Program-made: the position numbers and the translations under genes
Notes under the pieces: model-generated
Told to the model about the DNA's origin: nothing
Database searches by the model: none
Seen by the model: the letters and a program-made list of their open reading frames with translations, nothing else
Part shown: positions 8,369 to 17,685 of the stretch, piece by piece
How the letters are laid out: every line of letters starts with the position of its first letter
Numbering within the stretch: position 1 is the first letter of the stretch
Assembly: GCA_002841395.1 (NCBI GenBank)
Contig: PGZM01000005.1
Coordinates: 62,001-126,000, forward strand
Direction: 5' to 3'
DNA from: Firmicutes bacterium HGW-Firmicutes-9
GTDB taxonomy: Bacteria; Bacillota; Clostridia; Christensenellales; CAG-138
Length of the DNA: 64,000 bases

Positions 8369-9535
8369 TTATTTTAGCATGCTCCTGTATAGTAGTTGTT
8401 GCCAAAGGGACATTGCTTTTTTTATCGCTTTAACAAAATAGAATAGCGTACTATAACGATTCACCGTGTAAACAATGAAGTCCTTAAGATTCTTGTTTTC
8501 CTGCGGGTAATATTTCAACTTCTTTTTTTGCGCTTTGGTCAGTGCTTTTGACGCCGCCAGCATATGGTCGCAGCAACCATCCCATGCATAGTCGACCAGC
8601 CTTGCTGATGTCGTGTTTTTAAAATAAGCTACAATCTCCGGCAAAGAATCCTGTAGAGTGATCGTTCCTGTAAAAGCAGGTACAGCTTTTTTGATTTTGC
8701 TGTTATCAAATAGCATGTCATTCCCTTTATCATCCGTCACTTCCAGAGTATTTAATCCCCGCATCAGGCGTGAGTCGTAGAATAAGGATCGGGAAAGACA
8801 GACCATATCGCAATGTACGGCGAATGCATCTGATACGTGCAAAAGCGCTTGTTTCCAAGTAGTCTCATATGCACCTGTAATGTGAAAAACTTGGCCATAG
8901 GCCTCCGATAAGAGAATCAAGCCGTTAGCAGCCACGGCAAAATCATTGGCATTGGTTAGCGTGCAATAGACATCCTCATCCAGTATAGGGATGCATTTAC
9001 CATGCTGCATGCGGGCAATGAGTGTATAGTAATCTAGCGGCGCAAACTGATAAGGGATTCGCGTTTCTCCATAAGTAACGTACGGTCGGATGATTGTATA
9101 GTCAAAGCCATAATCGGCCGCATGCGCCACCAGTAAGGCTTCACAAGCAGTTTTGTTAACGGCATAATCCCATTGCTTGTCGCCAATGGGGTCATTTTCT
9201 GTGTATCGACCTTCTTTTAGGTTATACACTGTTGCTGATGATACAAAGATATACTGAAGGCACCGGTTTTTCGCGATCGACATATTACGCATTAATTCTT
9301 GTGGTGTGTAAGAGATAAAGTCCAGCACCACATCAAAGTTGCCTTGTATTTTTGCGTAGAGCTCGTTCATGGGCTCGTTTCGCAGGTCGGCGACAATGCA
9401 ATCGGCTTGTGGTGCGACCTGGGCTTTTCTTCTACCTCGATTCACCATCGTTACCCGATGTCCGTTTTGAAGTGCCAAAGCAACGATTTTCGTGCTAATG
9501 ATGCCGCTTCCGCCCAAAACTAGTAAGTGAGCCAT
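8369..9535 (-). CDS. NAD-dependent epimerase/dehydratase family protein
   Basis: 388 residues. An N-terminal Rossmann motif (LVLGGSGIIS) and the catalytic pair YAVNK after a conserved SSATVY strand place it in the extended SDR family of nucleotide-sugar epimerases, dehydratases or reductases. The exact sugar cannot be told. The C-terminal 80 residues are basic and less typical. It is the last gene of the exopolysaccharide operon. Its final codons overlap an inverted repeat (GGAGCATGCT/AGCATGCTCC, 8357-8387). Confidence 0.75.
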   Translation of the reverse strand: MAHLLVLGGSGIISTKIVALALQNGHRVTMVNRGRRKAQVAPQADCIVADLRNEPMNELYAKIQGNFDVVLDFISYTPQELMRNMSIAKNRCLQYIFVSSATVYNLKEGRYTENDPIGDKQWDYAVNKTACEALLVAHAADYGFDYTIIRPYVTYGETRIPYQFAPLDYYTLIARMQHGKCIPILDEDVYCTLTNANDFAVAANGLILLSEAYGQVFHITGAYETTWKQALLHVSDAFAVHCDMVCLSRSLFYDSRLMRGLNTLEVTDDKGNDMLFDNSKIKKAVPAFTGTITLQDSLPEIVAYFKNTTSARLVDYAWDGCCDHMLAASKALTKAQKKKLKYYPQENKNLKDFIVYTVNRYSTLFYFVKAIKKAMSLWQQLLYRSMLK

Positions 9536-9555
9536 CGCAATTTCTCCGTTCTTGC

Positions 9556-10713
9556 TTACCGTCGTATAAGTTGGCGCAACTTAAGAGGTAGTTTTCTTAA
9601 CACCCGGCGCTTCCAACTGCTGGCGGCTCTTGAGGCCGCAAACAACCCTTTTTGAGGAAACACCCGTGAGAATGTGTCGCTGCCTTCGTAACTAGGCCAC
9701 CCTTTCTCCAGACAAGGGTTCCATTTGTTAAGTTCTTGGTAGTCCGCAGCTTCTAGGTATGCGTTAGCATGGTGTACTGAGGCCATCAGTTGCCTACCCT
9801 TGTCCGAATGTGTTACAGCGATGGATACACCACTTTCGTGGTAGTAGCTGGCGCTAGGGTTTGCCCCGTGATAATCGCCAAGGGTCAGATCAGATTTTCT
9901 GCCATCGCCACCAAACCGGCAGTTTGGGCAGGAAGGTCGTTTCATCAACCGTACGGCGTCGCCAAGCTCCATATCATATAATCTCTTTACATACTGCTTG
10001 CCATTAGCAAAAGATATTTTTATGTTCTGTGGTATCCAAGGGCCTATTGCATAACGCATGTTTATGCTACAAACTGACGATTTTTTCTTTTTTTCGATCC
10101 ATTCGATGTATTCGCGCAGCGCCTTTGCGGAGGAGGGACCTTGGCAAACGATATCGATGGAAAAAAAACTCTCCCTGTCTTTTTCCGGCACCATTCCACA
10201 GGCAGCCGCCACCTCGCAAGGGCAGCCAGTAAACAACACGGGGCGCTTCTGCGCAAGGTATGCAAGCATCTGCTGGTAGATATCACCCTTATGGCTTTGA
10301 TAATACTTTGAAACTCGGAGCTTCTCCAGATCTAGCAGATTATCCACGCAGATGTGAAGTGTCTTTCTAAAATCCTCCGACCATGCAACACCGATAACAA
10401 TGCCGCCATTTTCGATGAATCGCTCTGCGATCAAACTAAAAAAACCTCCGGAGGAACTCTTCTGTACGATACTTTCGTCACGCGCATAGCCGACGACCGT
10501 TTCAGTTGGCAATGATATACGTTTTTGATTGATGACTGGGCAGGTTCGCACACATAAACCGCAGTGGATGCAGCGATCTTCAATCAGCGTCGGATACAGA
10601 AATCCACACGCATCCTCCTGCATTTGGATAGCACCATGGGGACATATAGCCGCGCAACTTTCACATCCCATGCAGTCTTCACGATTCATGTGTTCAAAAA
10701 CTGGAACGATCAC
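9556..10713 (-). CDS. FrhB-like Fe-S protein (coenzyme F420 hydrogenase beta-subunit family) of a polysaccharide locus
   Basis: 385 residues. Two N-terminal [4Fe-4S] ferredoxin motifs (CMGCESCAAICP and CIHCGLCVRTCP) precede an FrhB/FdhB-type flavin domain. Such proteins recur beside polysaccharide pyruvyl transferases in polysaccharide clusters, as here (pyruvyl transferase at 14208). Their reaction there is not established. The first four bases overlap the end of the flippase gene (ATGA), so translation is probably coupled. True F420 use is not implied. Confidence 0.8.
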   Translation of the reverse strand: MIVPVFEHMNREDCMGCESCAAICPHGAIQMQEDACGFLYPTLIEDRCIHCGLCVRTCPVINQKRISLPTETVVGYARDESIVQKSSSGGFFSLIAERFIENGGIVIGVAWSEDFRKTLHICVDNLLDLEKLRVSKYYQSHKGDIYQQMLAYLAQKRPVLFTGCPCEVAAACGMVPEKDRESFFSIDIVCQGPSSAKALREYIEWIEKKKKSSVCSINMRYAIGPWIPQNIKISFANGKQYVKRLYDMELGDAVRLMKRPSCPNCRFGGDGRKSDLTLGDYHGANPSASYYHESGVSIAVTHSDKGRQLMASVHHANAYLEAADYQELNKWNPCLEKGWPSYEGSDTFSRVFPQKGLFAASRAASSWKRRVLRKLPLKLRQLIRR

Positions 10714-12131
10714 AATGGATTCCCCTTTCTCAACCGCTCAAGTACGATGGTAATCAGACTCCTGAGCGTTTTTCGGTTGGCAAGCACCGAATAAGTAATC
10801 GCGAATGCAAACGCGATCACTTGAATACCCACGATGCCGGTATAATACGCCACAAATACAAGCGTAGCAGGAAACAAAGAGAACAAGACCATCTTACCCG
10901 ACATCTTGATGCGCGTGTATTTTTGTACGCTAAAGTAACGGTAAACCGTCATCGACAGAAAAGCGATCAAGGTGGCCAGAGCGGCCGCATATAAGCCGAG
11001 TTTTCTAATAAAGACAATATCGATCGCAAGGTTGATAATCGCTGCAAAAATTGCTGTTTTCGCGTTTTCTTTGGTATTCTTACGTGCATGGAAAACAACG
11101 CTAAACAGCCCACAAAGAATTGAAAAGAACACCGCCATCACAAGTATGGGTATCAGTGGCTTTGCTTCATTATACTGAACATTAACAAAGAAAGGAAAGA
11201 CGAAGGGCATCACAGAAATTAGGCAAAGACAAAAGGAAAAGAACAATTTGTACAAATCATTAATCGTACTAGAAAGAAAACTGTTGATATCTGCGTCGTC
11301 AATATGTTGGCTGACGGTCTCGCTCCACGCTAAATAAAATATGTTATAAACCACGCTGATCATCGCTGAAAACTTACTAGCGATCGAATAGATGCCGTTT
11401 GCAGCGGTGTTCAGGAAATAGGCGATCACAGTTCTATCCGATGCGTTGATCGTCCACCAGGAAATGACACTAGGGATAAGCGGGATCGAGAAACGTGATA
11501 TGTCTTTGGCTATTTTGCGATCGTAACCACGAATACTAAAATAGCGCCAAATTTTTTGGGAAAAGAATAAGTATATAATTTGGGCTACATTGCCACCAAC
11601 AACCCCTAAGAATAGGCCGAGCGCGCCGATACGAAGAACCGCAACAAATAGAACATTTAGCAGTATCATGACCGTCGCGGACAAAAACGATGCGACGGCG
11701 TAGGCGCTGTTGTTGCCACGTCCTCTCGCAAATTGCAGAAATGTATTAGAAGCCACATTCAATACGACATGCAATAGCAGGAATATTTTATACTCAGAGT
11801 GGATATGCGTTTGCACCAGGATATAGATCAACGCATAAACGGCAACCTGTAAGCCGTTGATAAGCATGACCGTGGAGAGCATCTTCTTATGCTGATCCTC
11901 GCGCCCACGTACATCTAGCATGAAGCGAAACAAGCCCATGTCCAGTTGGAAACTTACAATCGGAAGCAACAAAGTCGTATATGTGTTAAATAAATCAACG
12001 ATTCCATACGCCTGTGGCGCTAAAATCGCCGTATATAACGGAAGCAAAAGAAAGCTAACCAACTGAGAGCCGATTTTTCCTGCCAAAAGCATCGCTGAAG
12101 TTCCGGCGAGCTGTCTTGTCCGATTTTCCAT
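10710..12131 (-). CDS. wzx: Polysaccharide flippase (Wzx, MOP/MATE superfamily)
   Basis: 473 residues with about 12-14 hydrophobic segments and the N-terminal pattern typical of oligosaccharide flippases (TSAMLLAGKIGSQLVSFLLLPLYTAIL). It should translocate undecaprenyl-linked repeat units across the membrane. Together with the Wzy-like gene at 12895 it makes this a Wzx/Wzy-type pathway. The symbol is by function; sequence divergence in this family is high. Confidence 0.85.
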   Translation of the reverse strand: MENRTRQLAGTSAMLLAGKIGSQLVSFLLLPLYTAILAPQAYGIVDLFNTYTTLLLPIVSFQLDMGLFRFMLDVRGREDQHKKMLSTVMLINGLQVAVYALIYILVQTHIHSEYKIFLLLHVVLNVASNTFLQFARGRGNNSAYAVASFLSATVMILLNVLFVAVLRIGALGLFLGVVGGNVAQIIYLFFSQKIWRYFSIRGYDRKIAKDISRFSIPLIPSVISWWTINASDRTVIAYFLNTAANGIYSIASKFSAMISVVYNIFYLAWSETVSQHIDDADINSFLSSTINDLYKLFFSFCLCLISVMPFVFPFFVNVQYNEAKPLIPILVMAVFFSILCGLFSVVFHARKNTKENAKTAIFAAIINLAIDIVFIRKLGLYAAALATLIAFLSMTVYRYFSVQKYTRIKMSGKMVLFSLFPATLVFVAYYTGIVGIQVIAFAFAITYSVLANRKTLRSLITIVLERLRKGNPL

Positions 12132-12166
12132 CTAACTCCTCTTGCAAAGCCGCCAGACGGCTACCG

Positions 12167-12919
12167 CTAAAAAAAATGCCAGATCGATTTGCTGTTGAGC
12201 TGATACTGTAAATCTGTATTGCGCTGGCGCAACTTCTTTGCAGGCACACCACCATAGACACCGAATGCATCCGCATCTTTCGTCAGGCATGCCCTGGAAG
12301 CGATCACAGCACCCTCACCCACAGTAACACCAGGCAGTAGCGTAACATCCGAACAAACCCATGCATGTTTACCGATGTTCACGGGTGCTTTGTTATTTGG
12401 TAGCACGCGGAAATACGGATCATCTACACTATGTTCCTCAGTCCAGATATGCACGCCGCTTCCTAAAACGACATCGTTTCCGAAAACAATACCGTTTCGA
12501 CCATCTAGGATGCAATAGTTTGAGATAACGCAGCGATCTGCGGTGATGTTCCAAGGCGAACGAATTTCGCAACCGCCATTTATCACAGTGTTCTTTGTTA
12601 TGTTCATAGCGAAGATTTTGCGAAAGATGAAGTTGCGTAGTCGGTTACCTGGCAGCTTTCCAAACATGATTGTAGAATAGCGCATCCAGCCGTACAGGTA
12701 GGGTTGTAACAGCCCCCAACACCTTTTCCCAAAGCTTCTCTTTGTCTGCAATGGCTCGGTTAAACTAGGATCAACATCCAAACCCATAGGTTTATCAGTT
12801 TGGCGCCTGTCTAGCATCCTATGAACACGGCAATAGATATGAAGCAATAGCAGATTTAATACTAATAGCGTTATTGTAACCAGCAAAAACCAGTCTATCC
12901 AATACATGCTTTGATACAT
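12167..12919 (-). CDS. Left-handed beta-helix acyltransferase (O-acetyltransferase type)
   Basis: 250 residues. One N-terminal transmembrane helix (about 8-28), a basic linker, then hexapeptide-repeat turns from about residue 115 (VINGGCEIRSPWNITADRC ... VGEGAVIASRACLTKDADAFGVYGGVPAKK). The end is characteristic of the maltose/serine acetyltransferase group. It probably acetylates a sugar of the repeat unit. Its start overlaps the end of the Wzy gene by 25 bases. Confidence 0.8.
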   Translation of the reverse strand: MYQSMYWIDWFLLVTITLLVLNLLLLHIYCRVHRMLDRRQTDKPMGLDVDPSLTEPLQTKRSFGKRCWGLLQPYLYGWMRYSTIMFGKLPGNRLRNFIFRKIFAMNITKNTVINGGCEIRSPWNITADRCVISNYCILDGRNGIVFGNDVVLGSGVHIWTEEHSVDDPYFRVLPNNKAPVNIGKHAWVCSDVTLLPGVTVGEGAVIASRACLTKDADAFGVYGGVPAKKLRQRNTDLQYQLNSKSIWHFF

Positions 12920-14211
12920 CTCCTATATAGGTTCATGGCAGCCATCTCTTTTTTGTGGCGCTGGTATAGTACATGTGTCATTGTACAGCAAGCAATATAA
13001 GGAAACAAGACCTCGACATTGAATAGCCCTGTCCCCTCAAAAATAAACAACAAAAAGAAGCTTTGGTACATCAGTAGAAAAAGAACTGGATTGGGTTTTA
13101 GCGCAACGGTATTTTGATCAAGACCATTATCCTGCCATAGGAAAGTTAGCTTTAGTGTGCGTAAATAGGTCAAGACAAAAAAGATGAAAAACGGAATACT
13201 ACCAATGATACCGACCTCTGTTAATAACTGAAGATAGCAATTATGAACATCCCGGCCGGTATCGCTAAACACCAGAAACCAACGCCAACCGTGGCCAAAG
13301 AGTGGTGCCTGTAAAAAAGCCTGCCAAGCCATACGCCAAAGATCAAGGCGGCCGGTTGTAACATCACCGCTGTCATAATACATTTCCACTGTGCGGGTGT
13401 AGGAGGCTGTTACTTGCGGAATGACCAACGCGACGAGACGGATGGCAACCACAAGCGCTACAGTAAATGCGATCATTTTCAAAATACGATGCTTTGGATT
13501 CTTGGTAAGCAGGAAGTATGCGATATATGTTCCGAAAATAAGGCATAGTAACGTGCCGCGCTTACCACAGATTAAAAACGCAATGGCAACAAAGACTAGC
13601 AAAACTATTTCCAGCGTTATGCGCTTGCCGTTGTTGTGTCTTGTCCACGCAACACAGGCAAGCGCCATGAACCCATTGGCCAAATACATGCCATTGGTGC
13701 TGTAATGCGCTGTGAACCCTGCCACGGAGCCTTGTGTATAGATGATGTGCGGGTAGAGCTTCTTCATCAGGGGTGCAATGGTATTGGTGTATAATGAGGG
13801 AATATATACACTTAAGTAAGTGCCCACTGCGTAGATCAGGCCAAAGACCACCATCGCTTTTATAACGATCGGAAACCAATCCGTATCCCGGAAACATGCG
13901 AAAAAGAAAAGAAGCGGGATAACTTGGCTATAAACGCTCGTGATACCTTCGGTACGAATAGAGTGATTATTCCAGAGCAGGATGATCAATTCCATACAAA
14001 TCAAACTCAGTGGAACGATCTCAATAAAAATTCTCGGTTTCTCGATTAAATTGATCGCGACGCTGATCATAATCAGTATCGCAGGCAATGCGACAACAAT
14101 GGTTTGCCGCAGCAATGTAGGTATCATCTCTTGAAAACTGAGCACTGTGAATGAGTAAATACACAACAGAAACGTAGCTATGCCTATGATCCACTTTCGT
14201 ACTATCGTCAT
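12895..14211 (-). CDS. wzy: O-antigen ligase/polymerase-like membrane protein (Wzy candidate)
   Basis: 438 residues with about ten transmembrane segments and a large extracytoplasmic loop before GRLDLWRMAWQAFLQAPLFGHGW, the Wzy_C/O-antigen ligase signature. It is the probable polymerase of repeat units. The start overlaps the preceding pyruvyl-transferase stop by four bases. Confidence 0.8.
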   Translation of the reverse strand: MTIVRKWIIGIATFLLCIYSFTVLSFQEMIPTLLRQTIVVALPAILIMISVAINLIEKPRIFIEIVPLSLICMELIILLWNNHSIRTEGITSVYSQVIPLLFFFACFRDTDWFPIVIKAMVVFGLIYAVGTYLSVYIPSLYTNTIAPLMKKLYPHIIYTQGSVAGFTAHYSTNGMYLANGFMALACVAWTRHNNGKRITLEIVLLVFVAIAFLICGKRGTLLCLIFGTYIAYFLLTKNPKHRILKMIAFTVALVVAIRLVALVIPQVTASYTRTVEMYYDSGDVTTGRLDLWRMAWQAFLQAPLFGHGWRWFLVFSDTGRDVHNCYLQLLTEVGIIGSIPFFIFFVLTYLRTLKLTFLWQDNGLDQNTVALKPNPVLFLLMYQSFFLLFIFEGTGLFNVEVLFPYIACCTMTHVLYQRHKKEMAAMNLYRRCIKACIG

Positions 14212-15407
14212 TGATTAACTCCAATCAACTTTCTAAGGTATTCGCGACTATTGGCTATTAATTGCTCTCGCTGTTCCTTGTGAATTGTATAATCTAGTTT
14301 GTTTAGTACAAAGGGCTGCAAATCACCTTTTATCAGTGCTGAACAAAGTCCGAGCTTTTCCAGCAGCTCCGTCACACGTTGTTCGGTTCCCGTTTTTGTG
14401 ACGCTGATGAATTGCTTCTGATAAATGATTGAAAACGCTGTACCATGAAAGGAGTTGGTCACGACATAGTAGGCGTTTTTAAAATAGCTTAAAAACTGTC
14501 CAGGAGTTATGGCAAATTTGCGCTGGACATTCAGCTGCCAGTGCACATTGTCAAGGGATATATCGATTACTTTATAATTCAGTTGTGCGACAACGGTTTC
14601 CAGTACTTCCTTCATGCGTACGTTGCCATCGGATTCCTTAAATGCATAAACCAAAATATAGGGTTCCTGTATTTCCAGAGGCTCCTCAAATTGCTCATAA
14701 TCCTGTGCTGAAAGCAAGAAAGTAGAGTCCATACAGATGTCAACTTTTTGCTTGTATAACCTCTCGATCAAGTCGCGTTTTTCCGCCTCCCGCAATGAAA
14801 TCGCGTCAAAGCGTTGTAACAACTGAGCAAGTTGTTTTCCATAGATGGATTCGTCCAAAGCGGCGCATGGGCTTACTGAAAAGGCGTAGCGCCTGGTTTT
14901 TTTAACGCCGAAATCTAAGAAGTAGGCGGGGTCAAGCCCGAAAGTAACATTTGGATTCCATAGTTGGTCGCTTCCGCAGATGTATATATCAGCATTCGGA
15001 GGATTTCTGCGTAACGCTCGCAGGGAGCTATATTGCCGTGTCAGATGCAGATGCTTGTGAACAAAGGGTTGAAAAGCCCTTTGTATGCTCGCTCTGTTTG
15101 ACGCGAATTGATATTGATAGATGGTTCTAGCAAACCAGCGTAAGGCATCATATATACGCTTGAGCAACGGCATGCCTTGCTCTCGCTTGTATTTCCAGTA
15201 GGCACCACGAAAGGGACTCGGGTACTTAATATAGTATTGCCTTTGATAGTATGGGCGGTAATCAATAATGTGCACATTACCGCCCTGTTTTTCGATGAAG
15301 GTTTGCAAAGCAAGGCACTGTAGAACAGCGCCATAGTTGTTAGCGAAGTGAAAGTTGATCAAGTCTATGGAGCGACTGTCCTGGGTTGCTAACGAATCCA
15401 TCTTCAT
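14208..15407 (-). CDS. Polysaccharide pyruvyl transferase family protein
   Basis: 399 residues. The opening DLINFHFANNYGAVLQCLALQTFI and the central ICGSDQLWNP and TNSFHGTAFSIIY motifs are hallmarks of the PF04230 family, which adds pyruvate ketals from phosphoenolpyruvate to sugars. The FrhB-like protein at 9556 is its usual genomic companion. It is tightly linked to the glycosyltransferase upstream (four-base overlap). Confidence 0.88.
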   Translation of the reverse strand: MKMDSLATQDSRSIDLINFHFANNYGAVLQCLALQTFIEKQGGNVHIIDYRPYYQRQYYIKYPSPFRGAYWKYKREQGMPLLKRIYDALRWFARTIYQYQFASNRASIQRAFQPFVHKHLHLTRQYSSLRALRRNPPNADIYICGSDQLWNPNVTFGLDPAYFLDFGVKKTRRYAFSVSPCAALDESIYGKQLAQLLQRFDAISLREAEKRDLIERLYKQKVDICMDSTFLLSAQDYEQFEEPLEIQEPYILVYAFKESDGNVRMKEVLETVVAQLNYKVIDISLDNVHWQLNVQRKFAITPGQFLSYFKNAYYVVTNSFHGTAFSIIYQKQFISVTKTGTEQRVTELLEKLGLCSALIKGDLQPFVLNKLDYTIHKEQREQLIANSREYLRKLIGVNQ

Positions 15408-16612
15408 TGACTCTTCTCCAGTTCAGAGATCAGTGGAATCATAATTTCTCTCCAATTGTAATGCTCCTTCACTAGTCTCTTCCCATTCATTGCTAGTTTT
15501 ACTCGGAGCGCTTCATCGTTTAGTATACGTGCTAAGCTTATGGCATATTGTTCCGGTTCATCCGCGATTATTATCTCTTTCCCATCTACTGCCAATAATC
15601 CTTCCGCGCCGATCGTGGTAGAAACGACCGGCAAACTAAGCGACAAAGCCTCCAGAATTTTTAGCCTAGTGCCGCTGCCGCTTTTGAGCGGTACGGCAAG
15701 GCAAGTAGCTTGTCGAAATAACGAGTAAGCATCATCAACATATCCTAAAAAATCAACATTTGTCGAGCGGGCAAGCGCCTGCTTCAACGCATCGGGAACC
15801 GCTCCTGAACCCGCGATTACGCACCTTGCATCTGGCCGAAGTGCGAGCGTCTTATCCCAGATTTCATTGAGGAACCACACAATTCCCTCTTGGTTGCACA
15901 AGTAATCAAGAGAACCAATAAAAAGGACAGTGGCGGCATCTCTTTGGGTTGTGGCTTGGACTCCTATTTGATCCAAGTCGACACCGTTATTTGCTACTAG
16001 CCACCTGTCTGTACTGAATGGGAATCGGGTGGTGTATACAGTCTGATCGCGTTCCGAGCATGCAATCAATCGACATGCCTGCGCAAATGAGCGTTCTTCA
16101 AGTTTGAGAACACGCCGATACTCGATCTTGTAATACATTTGTCTGACCCAGTTGGTAGTTGCGCGATAAAAAGCCTGGATCGACTCATGGTCTACATCAT
16201 GCATGTTTAGAACCACGTTCGGCTTGCCACACCTGAAAAGCTTTTGCACATACTGCATGCAGTATAGCCGCTCGACCCAGATCCAAGCGTATCGGTTGTC
16301 CTTGTAAAGCAGGTTGACTTGCTTTTGCATTTCCCTTGAGTGTATAGCGCAAGCAATACCGCTTCTGCCCAGCAGTAAGAACCAAAAATGCTTCAACAAG
16401 CTTGGCTTACCGCCTGGATAGACATAGACATTGTTGCAATAGCGCTTCATGTAGTCAAACTGTTCTGTAGTCATGGGTGTTTGCGCATAAGATATGTAAT
16501 CGATATCATATTTATACGCAAGTTGCTTTAACATGTTGATGGTCCTTAGCTTACCTCCGCTATTGCTGGGATATGGTATTAACTCTGCAATCATGAGTAG
16601 CTTTTGCTTCAT
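15404..16612 (-). CDS. Glycosyltransferase family 4 protein
   Basis: 402 residues, GT-B fold. The N-terminal acceptor domain has a Gly-rich SNSGGKLRTINML loop. The C-terminal donor domain has VLFIGSLDY, VIAGSGAVP and the KSGSGTRLKILEALSLSLPVVSTTIGAEGL block containing the E-x7-E-like signature. Donor and acceptor are unknown. Given the GDP-mannose and rhamnose genes in the operon, a mannosyl or rhamnosyl donor is plausible. Confidence 0.85.
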   Translation of the reverse strand: MKQKLLMIAELIPYPSNSGGKLRTINMLKQLAYKYDIDYISYAQTPMTTEQFDYMKRYCNNVYVYPGGKPSLLKHFWFLLLGRSGIACAIHSREMQKQVNLLYKDNRYAWIWVERLYCMQYVQKLFRCGKPNVVLNMHDVDHESIQAFYRATTNWVRQMYYKIEYRRVLKLEERSFAQACRLIACSERDQTVYTTRFPFSTDRWLVANNGVDLDQIGVQATTQRDAATVLFIGSLDYLCNQEGIVWFLNEIWDKTLALRPDARCVIAGSGAVPDALKQALARSTNVDFLGYVDDAYSLFRQATCLAVPLKSGSGTRLKILEALSLSLPVVSTTIGAEGLLAVDGKEIIIADEPEQYAISLARILNDEALRVKLAMNGKRLVKEHYNWREIMIPLISELEKSQ

Positions 16613-17670
16613 TATTTGTTGTTATCTCCTTGCTCTTCTCTCAGTAGCGCTAGCCACTTCTTTCCAGCTTCAGACCAAGAATGCTCTTTGAGAACAGTAT
16701 CTGGCGCATCGACAGGCTCTTTTAATGCATGTTCTAAATCTAAATTGGCTTTTGTGGGATCAAGGTAGTGCACAGTGAGTCCGAAAATCTCCCGCATAAC
16801 AGGAATGTCAGATACGATGGCCGGAATACCACATGCCAAAGCTTCCAATGGGGGTATACCAAACCCCTCATAAAAAGATGGAAATACTAGCGCTTTCGCA
16901 CCAAGCAACAGGGCTTTCATGCGGGCATCGTTCTGATAACCAACATAATGAACATTGTTTGAATCGCATTCTACAGTGTCCGACCATAATCTCTTGTCTG
17001 TATCGCCCACGATGAGGTATTGGTTTTGCGGGTACAGCTTTGCATTTTCGTTGATCCACGCCAAGTTTTTATGTGGTGCAATACTCCCGATACATAGATA
17101 GTAGCTTTGCTTTTGAATAGCGGGATGCTGGAGAAACACCTGATCATCGGGTTGAATATACTGCATATGCTCCCAGCCACATCCTGCAATGAGGGTTTTG
17201 CCGGCAAGGGCCTTGCTACGCGCCAGCATTTCCGATTCGGAAAAGGCAGAGATGGTCACCAGCCGCTTGGCTCTATGAACCGCGAGCCAGTAGGATAAAG
17301 AAAACTTGAACTTCGTTCGTGCTGTTTTTATGGTTGATTTACCATCACCATAACTGAGGGGGCGAATATCAAAAAAAGTAGCAACGCTATTGCGGTATAA
17401 AACACCTTTGCTTGCAATGTTGACATACAGCGCGCCCTGCCTCTTTGCATAGCGTTCCGCTTGTCGATAGTCCCACGCAGCACATTGTGGTAGCTCTACC
17501 AGCTTTATATTCTTATACACCCAGTCAAATGATTCGCCAGCTGGCAACACCACTTCAATATCCAGTTGTGCATTCGCGAGATTGTCAAGAACCTTCACTA
17601 CTTCCGAAGCGTACCGAGGAATTCCGTTGAGTGGTAGCAGTAGCGTTCTGCCGTTGATAACAATTTTCAC
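16612..17670 (-). CDS. Glycosyltransferase family 4 protein (mannosyltransferase-like)
   Basis: 352 residues. The C-terminal donor half carries YLCIGSIAPHKN, LVFPSFYEGFGIPPLEALACGIPAIVSD with the E-x7-E signature, and PEVM-type ending. It resembles the WbaZ/MtfB group of GDP-mannose-dependent enzymes and is paralogous to the next gene at 17686. It shares its stop region by one base with the downstream glycosyltransferase. Confidence 0.85.
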   Translation of the reverse strand: MKIVINGRTLLLPLNGIPRYASEVVKVLDNLANAQLDIEVVLPAGESFDWVYKNIKLVELPQCAAWDYRQAERYAKRQGALYVNIASKGVLYRNSVATFFDIRPLSYGDGKSTIKTARTKFKFSLSYWLAVHRAKRLVTISAFSESEMLARSKALAGKTLIAGCGWEHMQYIQPDDQVFLQHPAIQKQSYYLCIGSIAPHKNLAWINENAKLYPQNQYLIVGDTDKRLWSDTVECDSNNVHYVGYQNDARMKALLLGAKALVFPSFYEGFGIPPLEALACGIPAIVSDIPVMREIFGLTVHYLDPTKANLDLEHALKEPVDAPDTVLKEHSWSEAGKKWLALLREEQGDNNK

Positions 17671-17685
17671 GCTAACGATTCTCCT

